A DNA stretch of 64,000 nucleotides from Palsa-295 sp963785585 (lineage in GTDB: Bacteria; Acidobacteriota; Terriglobia; Acidiferrales; UBA7541), in contig CAWAVW010000004.1 of assembly GCA_963785585.1 (NCBI GenBank), positions 434,001-498,000 on the forward strand. The letters are read 5' to 3'. A program made the position numbers and the translations under genes. Below are positions 34,064 through 43,177 of the stretch, piece after piece (positions within the stretch are counted from its first letter, which is position 1; the number at the start of each line of letters is the position of its first letter). The notes under the pieces were generated by a model. That model searched no databases. It was not told the origin of the DNA and was given only the letters and a program-made list of their open reading frames with translations.

Positions 34064-34600
34064 CTAAAAGTCGGTGACCAGCCCAAGCCCCAAAGACACA
34101 CGGTTGATGTAACCGAAATAGGCCACCGTCAAAACCGTTTCGCGCACGGCGGCATCGTCCCAGCCGGCTGCTTTGAGCGCTTCGATGTCCGCTTCGGCGA
34201 TGTCGTCGGGCTTCTTGGTCAATTTTTCCGCGAACCGGAATAGCGCTTTCACTTTCGGCTCGACCGCCGCATTTTCGTAATCCGAAGTCAGTTTCCGTTC
34301 CATTGCTCGATCGATTCCAAACCGCCGCAGCAATTCCATATGAAATTTCACGCAGTAGGACGACGAGTTGATGCTGCTCACCACGACCGCGATTTGTTCT
34401 TTCACCAGCTTGGTCAGCGCCCCGTCGCTCATGATCGCGTCGTCCATCAGCAACTGCGCCTCGATCACCTTCGGCATGGCGCCCAGGGATTTGAAATAGT
34501 GCGGCAAGAAACCCAGGCCCTGCTCGAGCTGGCGATAGATTTCCTTTAGCTTCGGGCCGGCCTGCGATTCTTCCACTTCGTTTACAAAGGACATCCGCAT
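34064..34600 (-). CDS. AhpD-like (carboxymuconolactone decarboxylase family) protein
   Basis: A 178-residue all-helical protein of the AhpD/peroxidase-related type: LGFLPHYFKSLGAMPKVIEAQL, LTKLVKEQIAVVVSSINSSSYCVKFHMELLR, then GWDDAAVRETVLTVAYFGYINRVSLGLGL (landmarks). In AhpD the active motif is C-x-x-C near EYC; here it reads SSYC, so the first Cys is replaced by Ser. A normal thiol-disulfide cycle is therefore unlikely. It lies convergent with the glucosidase, 4 bp from its stop. Confidence 0.82.
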   Translation of the reverse strand: MRMSFVNEVEESQAGPKLKEIYRQLEQGLGFLPHYFKSLGAMPKVIEAQLLMDDAIMSDGALTKLVKEQIAVVVSSINSSSYCVKFHMELLRRFGIDRAMERKLTSDYENAAVEPKVKALFRFAEKLTKKPDDIAEADIEALKAAGWDDAAVRETVLTVAYFGYINRVSLGLGLVTDF

Positions 34601-34736
34601 GCTCCTGAATCTGAGTCGGTAGGAAATTGGGAAAGAAAACTCAAGGGATAGGATCAGTGTAACATCTCAACATGAATGGCGCGTGACTGCGCGACGCGCG
34701 CACCAGCAGAACGGTTCAAACGATTCTCTAAAGCCG

Positions 34737-35339
34737 TCAGGCTTCTCCGGCCGCTTCCTGAACCAACTCCACCAGAACGCGCTTCCCACCCGGGCACGGA
34801 ACCAGGAAGAAATTCACGGACGACGCATTCGCACCGGGAATCGCCTTCGGATAAATCGAGATGACGCCGAAACGCGAATGCAGGATGGCCATGGCCCGGT
34901 CGATCGCCAGCACGAATATCTCGACCTGCTGTATGCCTTCGCCGAATTTCTCCAGATATTTCGCGATCGCGCCGGTAGGCCTCTCCTCCCGCGTCGTAAG
35001 AATGTCGAGCTCGGTGCCGTCCGCCGCATGCAATTCAAATTCGCGCGCATCCTGATCGGACGGAACGTCCGACAGGTGCGGCGACCCGTTCAAAGCGCGG
35101 ATTGCCTCAAACGATTCCGGCCTTACGGCGATTCCCACCACCATACGCACCGGCGAAAACTCGTGGCATGCGCGCACCAGCAGATCGTTGAACTCGTTGT
35201 CCTTGCGCCACTCGTCCAGCGCCGGCTCGCACATCGCGACACCGGCCACGTACAGGCGCCGCGCCGCTTCGTTGCGGACGCGCGCGTCCGGATGGCTCAG
35301 TTCAGAGATCAAATCCGGAATGGGAATGACGTCGCTCAA
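34737..35339 (-). CDS. HEAT-repeat plus VOC-like two-domain protein
   Basis: A 200-residue protein starting at TTG with an AAGGAAA upstream. The N-terminus (about 8-45, LISELSHPDARVRNEAARRLYVAGVAM) is a HEAT repeat. The rest resembles two paired VOC (glyoxalase/epimerase) modules: VRMVVGIAVRPESFEAIRAL opens one, and QVEIFVLAIDRAMAILHSRFG with VNFFLVPCPGGKRVLVELVQE the other; the ending is like methylmalonyl-CoA epimerase. Metal ligands are not clear. The combination is unusual, and function cannot be assigned. It lies 15 bp upstream of the secreted protein gene but after it in transcription order. Confidence 0.6.
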   Translation of the reverse strand: MSDVIPIPDLISELSHPDARVRNEAARRLYVAGVAMCEPALDEWRKDNEFNDLLVRACHEFSPVRMVVGIAVRPESFEAIRALNGSPHLSDVPSDQDAREFELHAADGTELDILTTREERPTGAIAKYLEKFGEGIQQVEIFVLAIDRAMAILHSRFGVISIYPKAIPGANASSVNFFLVPCPGGKRVLVELVQEAAGEA

Positions 35340-35354
35340 ATTTCCTTTTGACCC

Positions 35355-36212
35355 TTAGGGAGCCTGGTTGGGCGGTTGTACGGCGTTGATATTCGATAGC
35401 GAAATGTTCGTTTGCTTTCCCGCCACCACCGCGATCGGCGTATCCCAAAGCTCTCGCTCGTCGCCCGAAAGAGCGCTCACGTTCAGCGTGCTCAGCCAAT
35501 AAGTGCCCGGCGGGATCGAACGAAAGAACCCGCGCCCATCCAAATCGGTCGTGGCTTGCCCGGCCAGATACTTTCCCTGCGCGAGCAGTAGTGTCTCATG
35601 ATCGAGCCTTGCTTTGTTCTTCGCCTCGATTACGTCCCACTTGTGGCCCGGATCGACGGCTTCCAGCTCCATGTCGATTCCTGAGACGCTGGTGGGATTT
35701 TCGACAAAAAACTGGCGCACCTGGTCGTGATAAAGCTTTACCTGCGCGGCGTACTTGTCCGGGTCTTTCACTTTGTCCGATTCCTTATACTTCGGCGCGG
35801 GGAATTGCACCGTCTGGTCGCCCGCCATGCGGTCCAGGTACGCTGAGTTGAACTCCGGCACATTCATCACATCGTCCACCTTGATGAGCTTCAGGAAGTC
35901 TTCACCCGCAAGGGAGACGCAATGATTTTTCTTCATCCAGGCCTTCAGTTCCTTAGAGACGTCGAGCTTGTCGATAAATTCGTCCATCTTGGCCGGTGGG
36001 ACCGCGGTTTTCGCTTCCGCTTGAATCTCGGCGTAGCTCTTGCGCAGCAGATAAAAGTTGAACGAGCGGACCGGCTCGTCGGTGCCCGCCGATGAACGCA
36101 CGTGCGCTTCGAATTGAATCGAACCGTTCTGCGCGTGGGCGCCGGCGGCCCATGCCATGGTCAACGAGAGGGAAAGAAGCAACGTGCGAGAGGGAAATTT
36201 CATAGCGTTCAT
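35355..36212 (-). CDS. Exported protein of unknown function, carboxypeptidase-regulatory-like end
   Basis: A 285-residue protein. I took ATG 36212 (MNAMKFPSRT) or 36203 (MKFP) because a signal peptide begins there (LLLSLSLTMAWAAGAHAQ); the frame extends upstream to 36305 without support. The mature part is charged and helical (for example AKMDEFIDKLDVSKELKAWMKKNH). The end (about 215-280, TTDLDGRGFFRSIPPGTYWLSTLN) looks like a CarboxypepD-regulatory or SpaA-like beta sandwich. Sits between the HEAT/VOC gene (15 bp) and TonB on the same strand. Confidence 0.7.
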   Translation of the reverse strand: MNAMKFPSRTLLLSLSLTMAWAAGAHAQNGSIQFEAHVRSSAGTDEPVRSFNFYLLRKSYAEIQAEAKTAVPPAKMDEFIDKLDVSKELKAWMKKNHCVSLAGEDFLKLIKVDDVMNVPEFNSAYLDRMAGDQTVQFPAPKYKESDKVKDPDKYAAQVKLYHDQVRQFFVENPTSVSGIDMELEAVDPGHKWDVIEAKNKARLDHETLLLAQGKYLAGQATTDLDGRGFFRSIPPGTYWLSTLNVSALSGDERELWDTPIAVVAGKQTNISLSNINAVQPPNQAP

Positions 36213-36329
36213 GCTAGCAGAAGCGCACACGCCCGTGGGTGCATGAAGCTTGATGGTAACCATGAAATTTTTCTGGATTGTCGCCGTTAGGCGCGAACAC
36301 GCCACGCGGTTGGCAAATTGCCCGCGCGT

Positions 36330-37598
36330 TTAGTAGAGGTGGAACGTCACTTCGATTGTCTGGCGCACCGCCGCCGGACGCCCGTCCGGACCCGCCGCCG
36401 GGCGGAAGCGCCATGTTCGTACGGCTTCAATCGCTTTCTCGTCGAGGCCCAAGCCCAAGCCCTTTGACACGCGGATCTCCGTCGCTTTTCCTTCCGCGGT
36501 GATAATCGCCGTCAGCAACACGGTGCCTTGATACTTGGCTTTGACGGCTTCGTCGGAATACTGCGCCGTCGGGCAGTACACGCAAGCTGGATACCCGTAG
36601 CCGCCGGTTCCCGCGTTATAAACCCCACCGCCGGTGCCGCCGCCTTCGCCCGGTCCCAAACCGCCGCCGGTGCCGCTGCCGATACCCGTTCCATTGCCGG
36701 AGCCGATTCCGTTGCCGCCACCCGGACCGTTCGAATCGTTCAACACTTTCGCGAGCGGGTCGCCCCAGTTCTTCGCGTCGTTGTTCGGCATTTTCAGGTC
36801 CGGGGGCCCGAGCAGCGTGGGAGTCATTTTCAACGCTGCGTTAGGATTGGTGATGACCTTCGCCGGAGTGAACTGGTTGAGTGCAAACTTTGGAGCCTTG
36901 CCGGCGCTTGCGGGAAGAACGTCATGCGAGCCGCCGCCACCGCCGCCACCGGCTTTCTTTGCGCCGGCGGGAATCTTTGGCAGGTACGGGGAAATGTCGT
37001 TAATTTCGACGTTCGTGTTTGCTTTCGTCGTCGGTGGGGAGAACAGTTCGCCCCAAAGCGGAATCAAGATAATCACGACCAGCACGACGTGAAATACCAG
37101 CGACATCGCCTGAACGCGCGTAAATTGCGTATCCTTCGTCCAAATATCTTTTACCGCGATCGGCTTGCTCGTTCCCTTGAACGGCACGACCTTCGGCGGA
37201 TTGATCCAATCTTTCAGGTTTTGCCAGAAGCTGCCGAAACCCTGATTCCAATCGACGAGCAACTCGGAGTTCACCGGACCGCGCGCTGCCGGCGCCAAAA
37301 ATTCTTTCCAGTTGTCTTTCAGGCTTTCGCCGAATTCCTGGCTCTTGAAAACGGCGGCGGGGCCGAGCTTGCCCTTCATCGGCCGCTCGGTCATGAATTC
37401 TTTCAGGTTGGAAGTAAATTGCGACCAGCCGGACGTCTCTCGAGGCGATCGCAGCCGGCCCAAGCGCAGCTTCGGCGCGTCGCCGTCTCCCGTCAGGATG
37501 GCGTCGCTCTTCCTGGCGATTGGTTCGGCGACGGGAACCTGCGGCTCGTTGCCGGCCGGATTCGGAACCGCGCTCGAATTCGATGTCATGTATCCCAT
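36330..37598 (-). CDS. TonB-family energy transducer with Gly-rich linker
   Basis: A 422-residue protein. About 165 cytoplasmic residues precede one membrane helix (MSLVFHVVLVVIILIPLWG, about 172-190). A linker with a run of Gly, Asn, Ser and Thr (about 296-332, GPGGGNGIGSGNGTGIGSG) replaces the usual Pro-rich span. The C-terminal TonB domain (about 340-422) has CVYCPTAQYSDEAVKAKYQG, VLLTAIITAEGKATEIRVSKGLG and AVRTWRFRPA. It would pass the proton-motive force to outer-membrane receptors. No ExbBD gene is in the window. Confidence 0.87.
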   Translation of the reverse strand: MGYMTSNSSAVPNPAGNEPQVPVAEPIARKSDAILTGDGDAPKLRLGRLRSPRETSGWSQFTSNLKEFMTERPMKGKLGPAAVFKSQEFGESLKDNWKEFLAPAARGPVNSELLVDWNQGFGSFWQNLKDWINPPKVVPFKGTSKPIAVKDIWTKDTQFTRVQAMSLVFHVVLVVIILIPLWGELFSPPTTKANTNVEINDISPYLPKIPAGAKKAGGGGGGGSHDVLPASAGKAPKFALNQFTPAKVITNPNAALKMTPTLLGPPDLKMPNNDAKNWGDPLAKVLNDSNGPGGGNGIGSGNGTGIGSGTGGGLGPGEGGGTGGGVYNAGTGGYGYPACVYCPTAQYSDEAVKAKYQGTVLLTAIITAEGKATEIRVSKGLGLGLDEKAIEAVRTWRFRPAAGPDGRPAAVRQTIEVTFHLY

Positions 37599-37834
37599 GA
37601 GTTCGCCCCAGCGTCCTCCGTAGCAGCCTGCTAAATCCTTAGACGCACAGCGCCATAAAAGGATGTACGGCCCCCACGGCTGACACCATCACAAAATCAT
37701 TGTAACATACGGTTTGCAAGTTTCGCCGCGACCGGGCCTCTCGTTGCCCGCACTTTCACGGTAATTGTGTGCCCTAAACATCGCAAAATTAGCGTTTTCG
37801 TTTGTCCCGGAGAAAGGCTTCACGCGCTCATTCC

Positions 37835-40717
37835 ATGGCCAAAGACATCGACCTGAAAAGTACGCTGAATCTGCCCAAAACAGATTTCCCGATGAAGGCG
37901 AAGCTGCCCGAGCGCGAGCCGGAGCAGCTGGCCGCCTGGGAGTCGTCACGCCTGTACGATCAGATTCTCGCCGCCCGCGCCGATGCGCCCCTGTTCGTCC
38001 TGCACGACGGTCCGCCGTACCCTACCGGAGAGATCCACTTGGGTACCGGGCTGAACAAAGTGCTGAAAGACATGGTGGTGAAGTCGAAATCGATGGCCGG
38101 ATTTCGCGCTCCCTACGTTCCCGGTTGGGATTGCCACGGCCTGCCGATCGAAACGAAGGTCGAGAAGGAACTGGGCGGGAAGACTTCCAAAGTTCCGGCT
38201 GCGGAATTCCGGCAAATGTGCCGCAAATTCGCCGCCGCGTTCGTCGAAAATCACAAAGTCGAATTCAAGCGCCTCGGCGTATTCGGTCAGTGGGACAAAC
38301 CTTACCTCACCATGGACCACCGCGACGAAGCGTCGATCGCCGGGGCGTTCATCGACTTCTACGAAAAGGGCTACGTCTATCGCGGGCTGAAGCCAGTGTA
38401 CTGGTGCATCTACGACCACACCGCGCTCGCCGAAGCCGAAGTCGAATACGACGACCACACCAGTCCTTCGATTTGGGTGAAATTTCCGCTCGTTGCCGAC
38501 GACAAATCGAAAAAGCTCGGCCTGGCCGACGATGCGAACGCGCTCATTTGGACGACGACTCCCTGGACGCTGCCCGCCAACCGCGCGCTCGCGCTCCATC
38601 CGGAGTTTGTATATGTGCTAGCGGAAACGTCCGTCGGCAAATTGCTATTGGCCGAAGACCGGCTTGAGACCGTTGCCAAAGAGCTTGGATTTGAAGTTTT
38701 GACGCGCTTGGGTACGTGGTCGGGAAAAGAACTCGAAGGCTTGAAATTCCATCACCCCTTTCTCGAATATTCCGTGCCGGGCGTTCTCGCCGATTACGTC
38801 ACGCTCGATCAGGGCAGCGGCATCGTCCACACCGCCCCCGGACACGGCGCGGACGACTTCCGCACCGGGCAACGGTACGCCCTCGAAGCCTATGCGCCGC
38901 AGGATGACGAAGGCCGCTTCGTCGAAGGTTTGCCCGAATACAAAGGCAAGACCGTGTTCGAAGCGAATCCGATCGTCATCGGGATCGTGAAGCAGCGCGG
39001 CATGCTCGTCGGCGAGCGCAAAATCACCCACAGCTATCCGCATTGCTGGCGCTGCCACAATCCGGTGATCTTCCGCGCCACCGAGCAATGGTTCATTCAG
39101 ATGGATGGCGGCTCGGCGTCGATTCCCGCCCCGAAAGCCGCACCCTTACGCGAAGCGGCGCTGAAGGAAATCGACAAAGTAAAGTGGCTGCCCGGTTGGG
39201 GCCACGACCGGATGAAGGAAATGGTCGCTGGCCGTCCGGATTGGTGCATCTCGCGCCAACGATTCTGGGGCGTGCCGCTGATCGTTTTCTACTGCGACGC
39301 GTGCGGCAAGCAACTGAAGGATTTCGCGGCGCTGCGAGGCGTGCTGCCGTTCTTCGAGAAAGAAGGCGCCGACGCCTGGTTCACGCATTCGGCCGAGGAA
39401 TTGCTTCCCGCCGGAACAAAGTGTTCCTGCGGCTCGGCGAAATTTCGCAAGGAGTCGGACATTCTCGACGTGTGGTTCGATTCCGGCTCAACGCATCTCG
39501 CCGTGCTGACGCGCGACGGCCTGCACTGGCCGGCCGACGTGTATCTCGAAGGCCCGGATCAGTATCGCGGCTGGTTTCAAAGTTCACTGCTTGTCGGCAT
39601 CGGTACGCGCGGCGCATCCCCGTACAGACAAGTGGTGACCCACGGCTGGACGCTCGACGAAAAGGGCGCGCCGATGTCGAAGTCGCTCGGCAACGCCATT
39701 TATCCCGCGGAAATCTGCGCCAAGTGGGGCGCGGACCTTCTGCGCATCTGGGTCGTCTCGCAGGATTATTCGGCGGATATGCGTATTTCCGAATCGATGA
39801 TGACGCAGCTTGCGGAAGCGTATCGCAAAATCCGCAACACATTCCGGTTTGCGCTCAGCAACCTGAATGGATTCGATCCGGCCAGTGACTCCGTACCCGA
39901 CGCCGATCTTTGGGAGATGGACGCCTGGATGTTGCGTCGAACCGGCGCGCTCGCAAAACAATGCGAGCAGTGGTATGCAAATTTCGAATTTCATCGCGTC
40001 TATCACGCGCTGCACGATTTCTGCACCGTTGACCTGAGCGCGTTTTATTTCGACGTCCTGAAAGACCGCCTCTACACCTTTGCGCCAAAGAACATCGGCC
40101 GTCGCTCGGCGCAGACGGCGATTTATCGCATCGCCAACACTTTGTTGCGCTTGATCGCCCCGACGCTGGTTTACACCTCCGAAGAAGTCTGGAAGTTTCT
40201 GCCGCGTCTTGCGTCCGATCCGGCCAGCGTGCACATCGCGACGTTTGTCTCTCCGGAAACGCTCGAAGCGGCGTTTGACGAGAAGCGCGCCAGGGAATGG
40301 GAGCGGCTGCTCGTGGTTCGCGAAGACGTGTTGAAAGCTCTCGAACCCGCGCGCGCCGAGAAAACCATTTCGAGCGGGCTCGAAGCGCGCGTCACGCTCG
40401 CGGCCACCGGCGAGCTTCTCGCATCGCTTCGCAAATACGCGGACTTCCTGCCGGGCTTATTCATCGTCTCGCAGGTTGCCATCGTGGAGGGCGACGTGCC
40501 GGGTTCGATCGCCGCCGCCGGTCTCACCGGACTGAAAATCGCTGTGGCCCGCGCCGAAGGGAAAAAATGCGAGCGGTGCTGGAACTATTCGACGCACGTG
40601 GGCGAGAGCTCGGATTTCCCCACGGTCTGCGAACGTTGTGTGCTCGCCTTGGAAGAAATCGAACGCACGATTGGCCTGCCCCCCGCCAAGACCGAACAAA
40701 AGAGCGTGCCCTCGTAA
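37835..40717 (+). CDS. ileS: Isoleucine-tRNA ligase
   Basis: A 960-residue class I synthetase. The first signature reads PYPTGEIHLGTGLNK, so the HIGH box is HLGT. The second is GAPMSKSLGNAIYP, with Pro instead of the first Lys of KMSKS. WDCHGLPIE, YWCIYDHTALAEAEVEY, the editing-domain GTGIVHTAPGHG-like QGSGIVHTAPGHGADDF, and the C-terminal zinc finger CERCWNYSTHVGESSDFPTVCERC are present. I chose ATG 37835 (MAKDIDLKSTLNLPKT), the usual start; the frame extends to 37802. It is the first gene of ileS-lspA-lgt-rluD and shares TAATG with lspA. Confidence 0.95.
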   Translation: MAKDIDLKSTLNLPKTDFPMKAKLPEREPEQLAAWESSRLYDQILAARADAPLFVLHDGPPYPTGEIHLGTGLNKVLKDMVVKSKSMAGFRAPYVPGWDCHGLPIETKVEKELGGKTSKVPAAEFRQMCRKFAAAFVENHKVEFKRLGVFGQWDKPYLTMDHRDEASIAGAFIDFYEKGYVYRGLKPVYWCIYDHTALAEAEVEYDDHTSPSIWVKFPLVADDKSKKLGLADDANALIWTTTPWTLPANRALALHPEFVYVLAETSVGKLLLAEDRLETVAKELGFEVLTRLGTWSGKELEGLKFHHPFLEYSVPGVLADYVTLDQGSGIVHTAPGHGADDFRTGQRYALEAYAPQDDEGRFVEGLPEYKGKTVFEANPIVIGIVKQRGMLVGERKITHSYPHCWRCHNPVIFRATEQWFIQMDGGSASIPAPKAAPLREAALKEIDKVKWLPGWGHDRMKEMVAGRPDWCISRQRFWGVPLIVFYCDACGKQLKDFAALRGVLPFFEKEGADAWFTHSAEELLPAGTKCSCGSAKFRKESDILDVWFDSGSTHLAVLTRDGLHWPADVYLEGPDQYRGWFQSSLLVGIGTRGASPYRQVVTHGWTLDEKGAPMSKSLGNAIYPAEICAKWGADLLRIWVVSQDYSADMRISESMMTQLAEAYRKIRNTFRFALSNLNGFDPASDSVPDADLWEMDAWMLRRTGALAKQCEQWYANFEFHRVYHALHDFCTVDLSAFYFDVLKDRLYTFAPKNIGRRSAQTAIYRIANTLLRLIAPTLVYTSEEVWKFLPRLASDPASVHIATFVSPETLEAAFDEKRAREWERLLVVREDVLKALEPARAEKTISSGLEARVTLAATGELLASLRKYADFLPGLFIVSQVAIVEGDVPGSIAAAGLTGLKIAVARAEGKKCERCWNYSTHVGESSDFPTVCERCVLALEEIERTIGLPPAKTEQKSVPS

Positions 40718-41262
40718 TGGCCGCCGCTCGAGAGTCGGCGGATGTTGTGGTTGCTCCCTCCGGCGCGCGTGCCGGCCGCGCCGTACTGGTTTTCCTGGCG
40801 CTCTTCGCTCTGGTCGCCGATCAGCTCAGCAAATACGCCGTGGAGCATCACACCGCGCCGGGTTCGGTGCGCGTGCTCGTTCCGGGAATGTTAAACCTGA
40901 TGCACACCAGCAATCCCGGCGTGGCGTTTGGAATTTTTGCCGATTCCGAAAATCCCTGGCGCTCGCCGCTGCTGATTGTATTTTCGATTGCGGTCATCGC
41001 CCTTCTGATCTGGCTGCTGGCTACCGGCCGTGCCGGCGCGTGGCTCGGCGAATGCGGTCTCGCGCTGATTCTGGGTGGGGCAGTCGGCAACGTGCTCGAC
41101 CGGGTGGTCCGCCGCAGCGTCACCGACTTTATCGACTTTCACATCGGCGCCCATCACTGGTACACCTTCAATCTCGCCGACGCCGCCATCGTCTGCGGCG
41201 CCGCGTTGGTGATGCTCGAACTCTTTCGCGATAGAGCGCATCCTACCCAGAGTCGGGCCTGA
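40717..41262 (+). CDS. lspA: Lipoprotein signal peptidase II
   Basis: A 181-residue membrane aspartyl protease that removes lipoprotein signal peptides. Four helices are visible (AVLVFLALFALVADQLSK, SPLLIVFSIAVIALLIWLLATG, CGLALILGGAVGNVLDRV, NLADAAIVCGAALVMLELF). Catalytic Asp residues are in GNVLDRV and FNLADAAI. NPGVAFGIF is the conserved N-x-G-x-A-F/G motif. I chose ATG 40717, overlapping the ileS stop. lgt begins 2 bp after the stop. Confidence 0.95.
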   Translation: MAAARESADVVVAPSGARAGRAVLVFLALFALVADQLSKYAVEHHTAPGSVRVLVPGMLNLMHTSNPGVAFGIFADSENPWRSPLLIVFSIAVIALLIWLLATGRAGAWLGECGLALILGGAVGNVLDRVVRRSVTDFIDFHIGAHHWYTFNLADAAIVCGAALVMLELFRDRAHPTQSRA

Positions 41263-41264
41263 CC

Positions 41265-42077
41265 ATGCATCCGGTTCTCTTCCAACTCGGAAACATTCCC
41301 GTTTTCAGCTACGGAGTTCTTGTCGCCACCGGTGTGTTGCTCAGCCTGTGGTACGGGCGCCGCATCGCTCCCGAGGCGGGAATCGATCCCGAAAACCTGT
41401 GGAACATGGGCATCTACATGGTCCTCGCGGCGCTGATCGTCGCCAAGATTTGGCTGATTCTCAGTTCCTGGGATTTCTATGTGGCGAACCCGCGCGAAAT
41501 TTTCAGCATGAATACGTTTCAGTCCGGCGGCACGTTTTACGGCGGAGTCACCGGTGCCATCGGCACTGTGATTCTCTACACGTATTTCCAGAAAATGAAT
41601 GTGCTGCGCACCCTCGATATTTGCGCCGCGTCCCTGCCGCTCGGGCATTCGATTGGGCGCCTGGGATGCTTTGCAGCGGGCTGCTGCTATGGCAAGCCGA
41701 CCGATGTCGCCTGGTCGGTGGTGTTTAAGAATCCAATCGCCGCGCAGATCGCCGGCACGCCCATCGGTGTTCACCTGCATCCCACGCAGCTCTACGAAGC
41801 GTTTCTCGAGCTCTGTAATTTCTTTTTTCTGATGTGGCTGTGGAAGCGCCAGCGTTTCGCCGGCCAAATTTTCGGTGCGTACATGATTTTGTACGGCATC
41901 GAACGCGGCATCATCGAGTTTTTTCGCGGCGATCCTGGGCGTACGCTGATGTTCCACGACCGGATATCCCTGATGCAGGTCACCAGCATCGTTCTCATCG
42001 GCACCGGATCGTTTCTGTGGTGGCGCGGGCTCAAACAGATTTCGTCCGCTCGGCCCATGACCACGGCAACCAGCTAA
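41265..42077 (+). CDS. lgt: Prolipoprotein diacylglyceryl transferase
   Basis: A 270-residue seven-helix enzyme that attaches diacylglycerol to lipoprotein cysteines, the step before LspA. The signature GHSIGRLGCFAAGCCYG includes the conserved Arg and Gly residues, and HPTQLYEAFLEL and ERGIIEFFRGDPG are typical. It follows lspA by 2 bp. Having lspA and lgt adjacent links both lipoprotein maturation steps in one transcript with ileS. Confidence 0.95.
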   Translation: MHPVLFQLGNIPVFSYGVLVATGVLLSLWYGRRIAPEAGIDPENLWNMGIYMVLAALIVAKIWLILSSWDFYVANPREIFSMNTFQSGGTFYGGVTGAIGTVILYTYFQKMNVLRTLDICAASLPLGHSIGRLGCFAAGCCYGKPTDVAWSVVFKNPIAAQIAGTPIGVHLHPTQLYEAFLELCNFFFLMWLWKRQRFAGQIFGAYMILYGIERGIIEFFRGDPGRTLMFHDRISLMQVTSIVLIGTGSFLWWRGLKQISSARPMTTATS

Positions 42078-42113
42078 GCTTCGTCTGCGCCGCAGCAGAT
42101 TCCACTCACGACA

Positions 42114-43157
42114 ATGCAACGCGAACCCGAATTCGACGAAGTGTTCGACTCCGAAGAGAATTCCTCGGAGCGCAACGACTACGTCGTTGAGGAAGATCAG
42201 GCGGGCCAGCGTCTCGACCGTTTTCTCGTGGGCCATTTGCCGCATGTGAGCCGCACCCACGTCCAGCATCTGATTGACGAAGGCCGCGTGCGCGTGGGCG
42301 GCATCGCCAAGAAGCCGTCGCATCATCTCGAACAGGGCGAAACCGTCACCGTCGAAATTCCCGCGCCCGAACTTCCCGGCGTGGAACCCGAAGACGTCCC
42401 GCTCGATATCCTTTATCGCGACGAGCACATCGCCATCGTCAACAAACCGCCGGGGATGATCGTCCATCCCGGTGCGGGCGAAGACCGAGGCACTCTCGTC
42501 GCGGCGCTGCTATTTCGCTTCGGCGGCGTCGAAAACCTTTCCACGGTGGGTGGACCAATCCGTCCGGGCATCGTGCACCGCATCGACAAAGGCACGTCGG
42601 GTCTGCTGATCGTCGCCCTTACCGACGAAGCGCATCAGAAGCTTGTAGAGGAATTTCGCGACCGCCGCATCCAGAAAACGTATGTCGCGCTGCTGCACGG
42701 AAAACTCACCGGCGAATCGGGCACGATCGAGCTGCCCATCTCTCGTGATATAAAACGCCGCTCGCGAATGACCACGCGCCGCGGCGAAGGCCGCGAAGCG
42801 CGCACGGACTGGCGCCTGCGCCTGCGTTTCGATAATTTTGCGTTCATCGAAGCCGACTTGCACACCGGGCGAACTCACCAGATTCGCGTTCACTTTTCAG
42901 CGCTCGGCGCGCCGGTCGTGGGCGACACGCTGTACGGCGCGCCGCGGCAGGAACGAATCGGCCACGAACTGCTTCCGCCGCTCGACCGCAATTTTCTGCA
43001 CGCCGCGCGCATCGGCTTCGAACATCCCATTACCGGAAAGCCGATGGCGTTTCGCGCCCCGCTGCCTCCGGATTTGCAGGAATATCTGAAACGCCTGGGC
43101 CGCGCGACGCAATCGAATCCTGCGGCGATTGACGCCGCTTTGAAGGAATTCCTATAA
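42114..43157 (+). CDS. rluD: RluD-family 23S rRNA pseudouridine synthase
   Basis: A 347-residue enzyme. After about 30 variable residues an S4 RNA-binding domain (about 28-88, GQRLDRFLVGHLPHVSRTHVQ) precedes the catalytic domain, with HRIDKGTSGLLIVA carrying the catalytic Asp, NKPPGMIVHPGAG and HTGRTHQIRVHFSALGAPVVGD. It probably makes pseudouridines in helix 69 of 23S rRNA. It follows lgt by 36 bp. A promoter for the next gene overlaps its 3' end. Confidence 0.92.
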   Translation: MQREPEFDEVFDSEENSSERNDYVVEEDQAGQRLDRFLVGHLPHVSRTHVQHLIDEGRVRVGGIAKKPSHHLEQGETVTVEIPAPELPGVEPEDVPLDILYRDEHIAIVNKPPGMIVHPGAGEDRGTLVAALLFRFGGVENLSTVGGPIRPGIVHRIDKGTSGLLIVALTDEAHQKLVEEFRDRRIQKTYVALLHGKLTGESGTIELPISRDIKRRSRMTTRRGEGREARTDWRLRLRFDNFAFIEADLHTGRTHQIRVHFSALGAPVVGDTLYGAPRQERIGHELLPPLDRNFLHAARIGFEHPITGKPMAFRAPLPPDLQEYLKRLGRATQSNPAAIDAALKEFL

Positions 43158-43158
43158 T
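43129..43158 (+). promoter_or_regulatory. Internal promoter for the first VWFA gene
   Basis: TTGACG (43129-43134), an 18-bp spacer and TATAAT (43153-43158) lie across the end of rluD. The start point would be near 43165, 13 nt before the VWFA gene ATG, giving a very short leader. Confidence 0.65.
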
Positions 43159-43177
43159 CACGAGGTTGTTCAACAAC

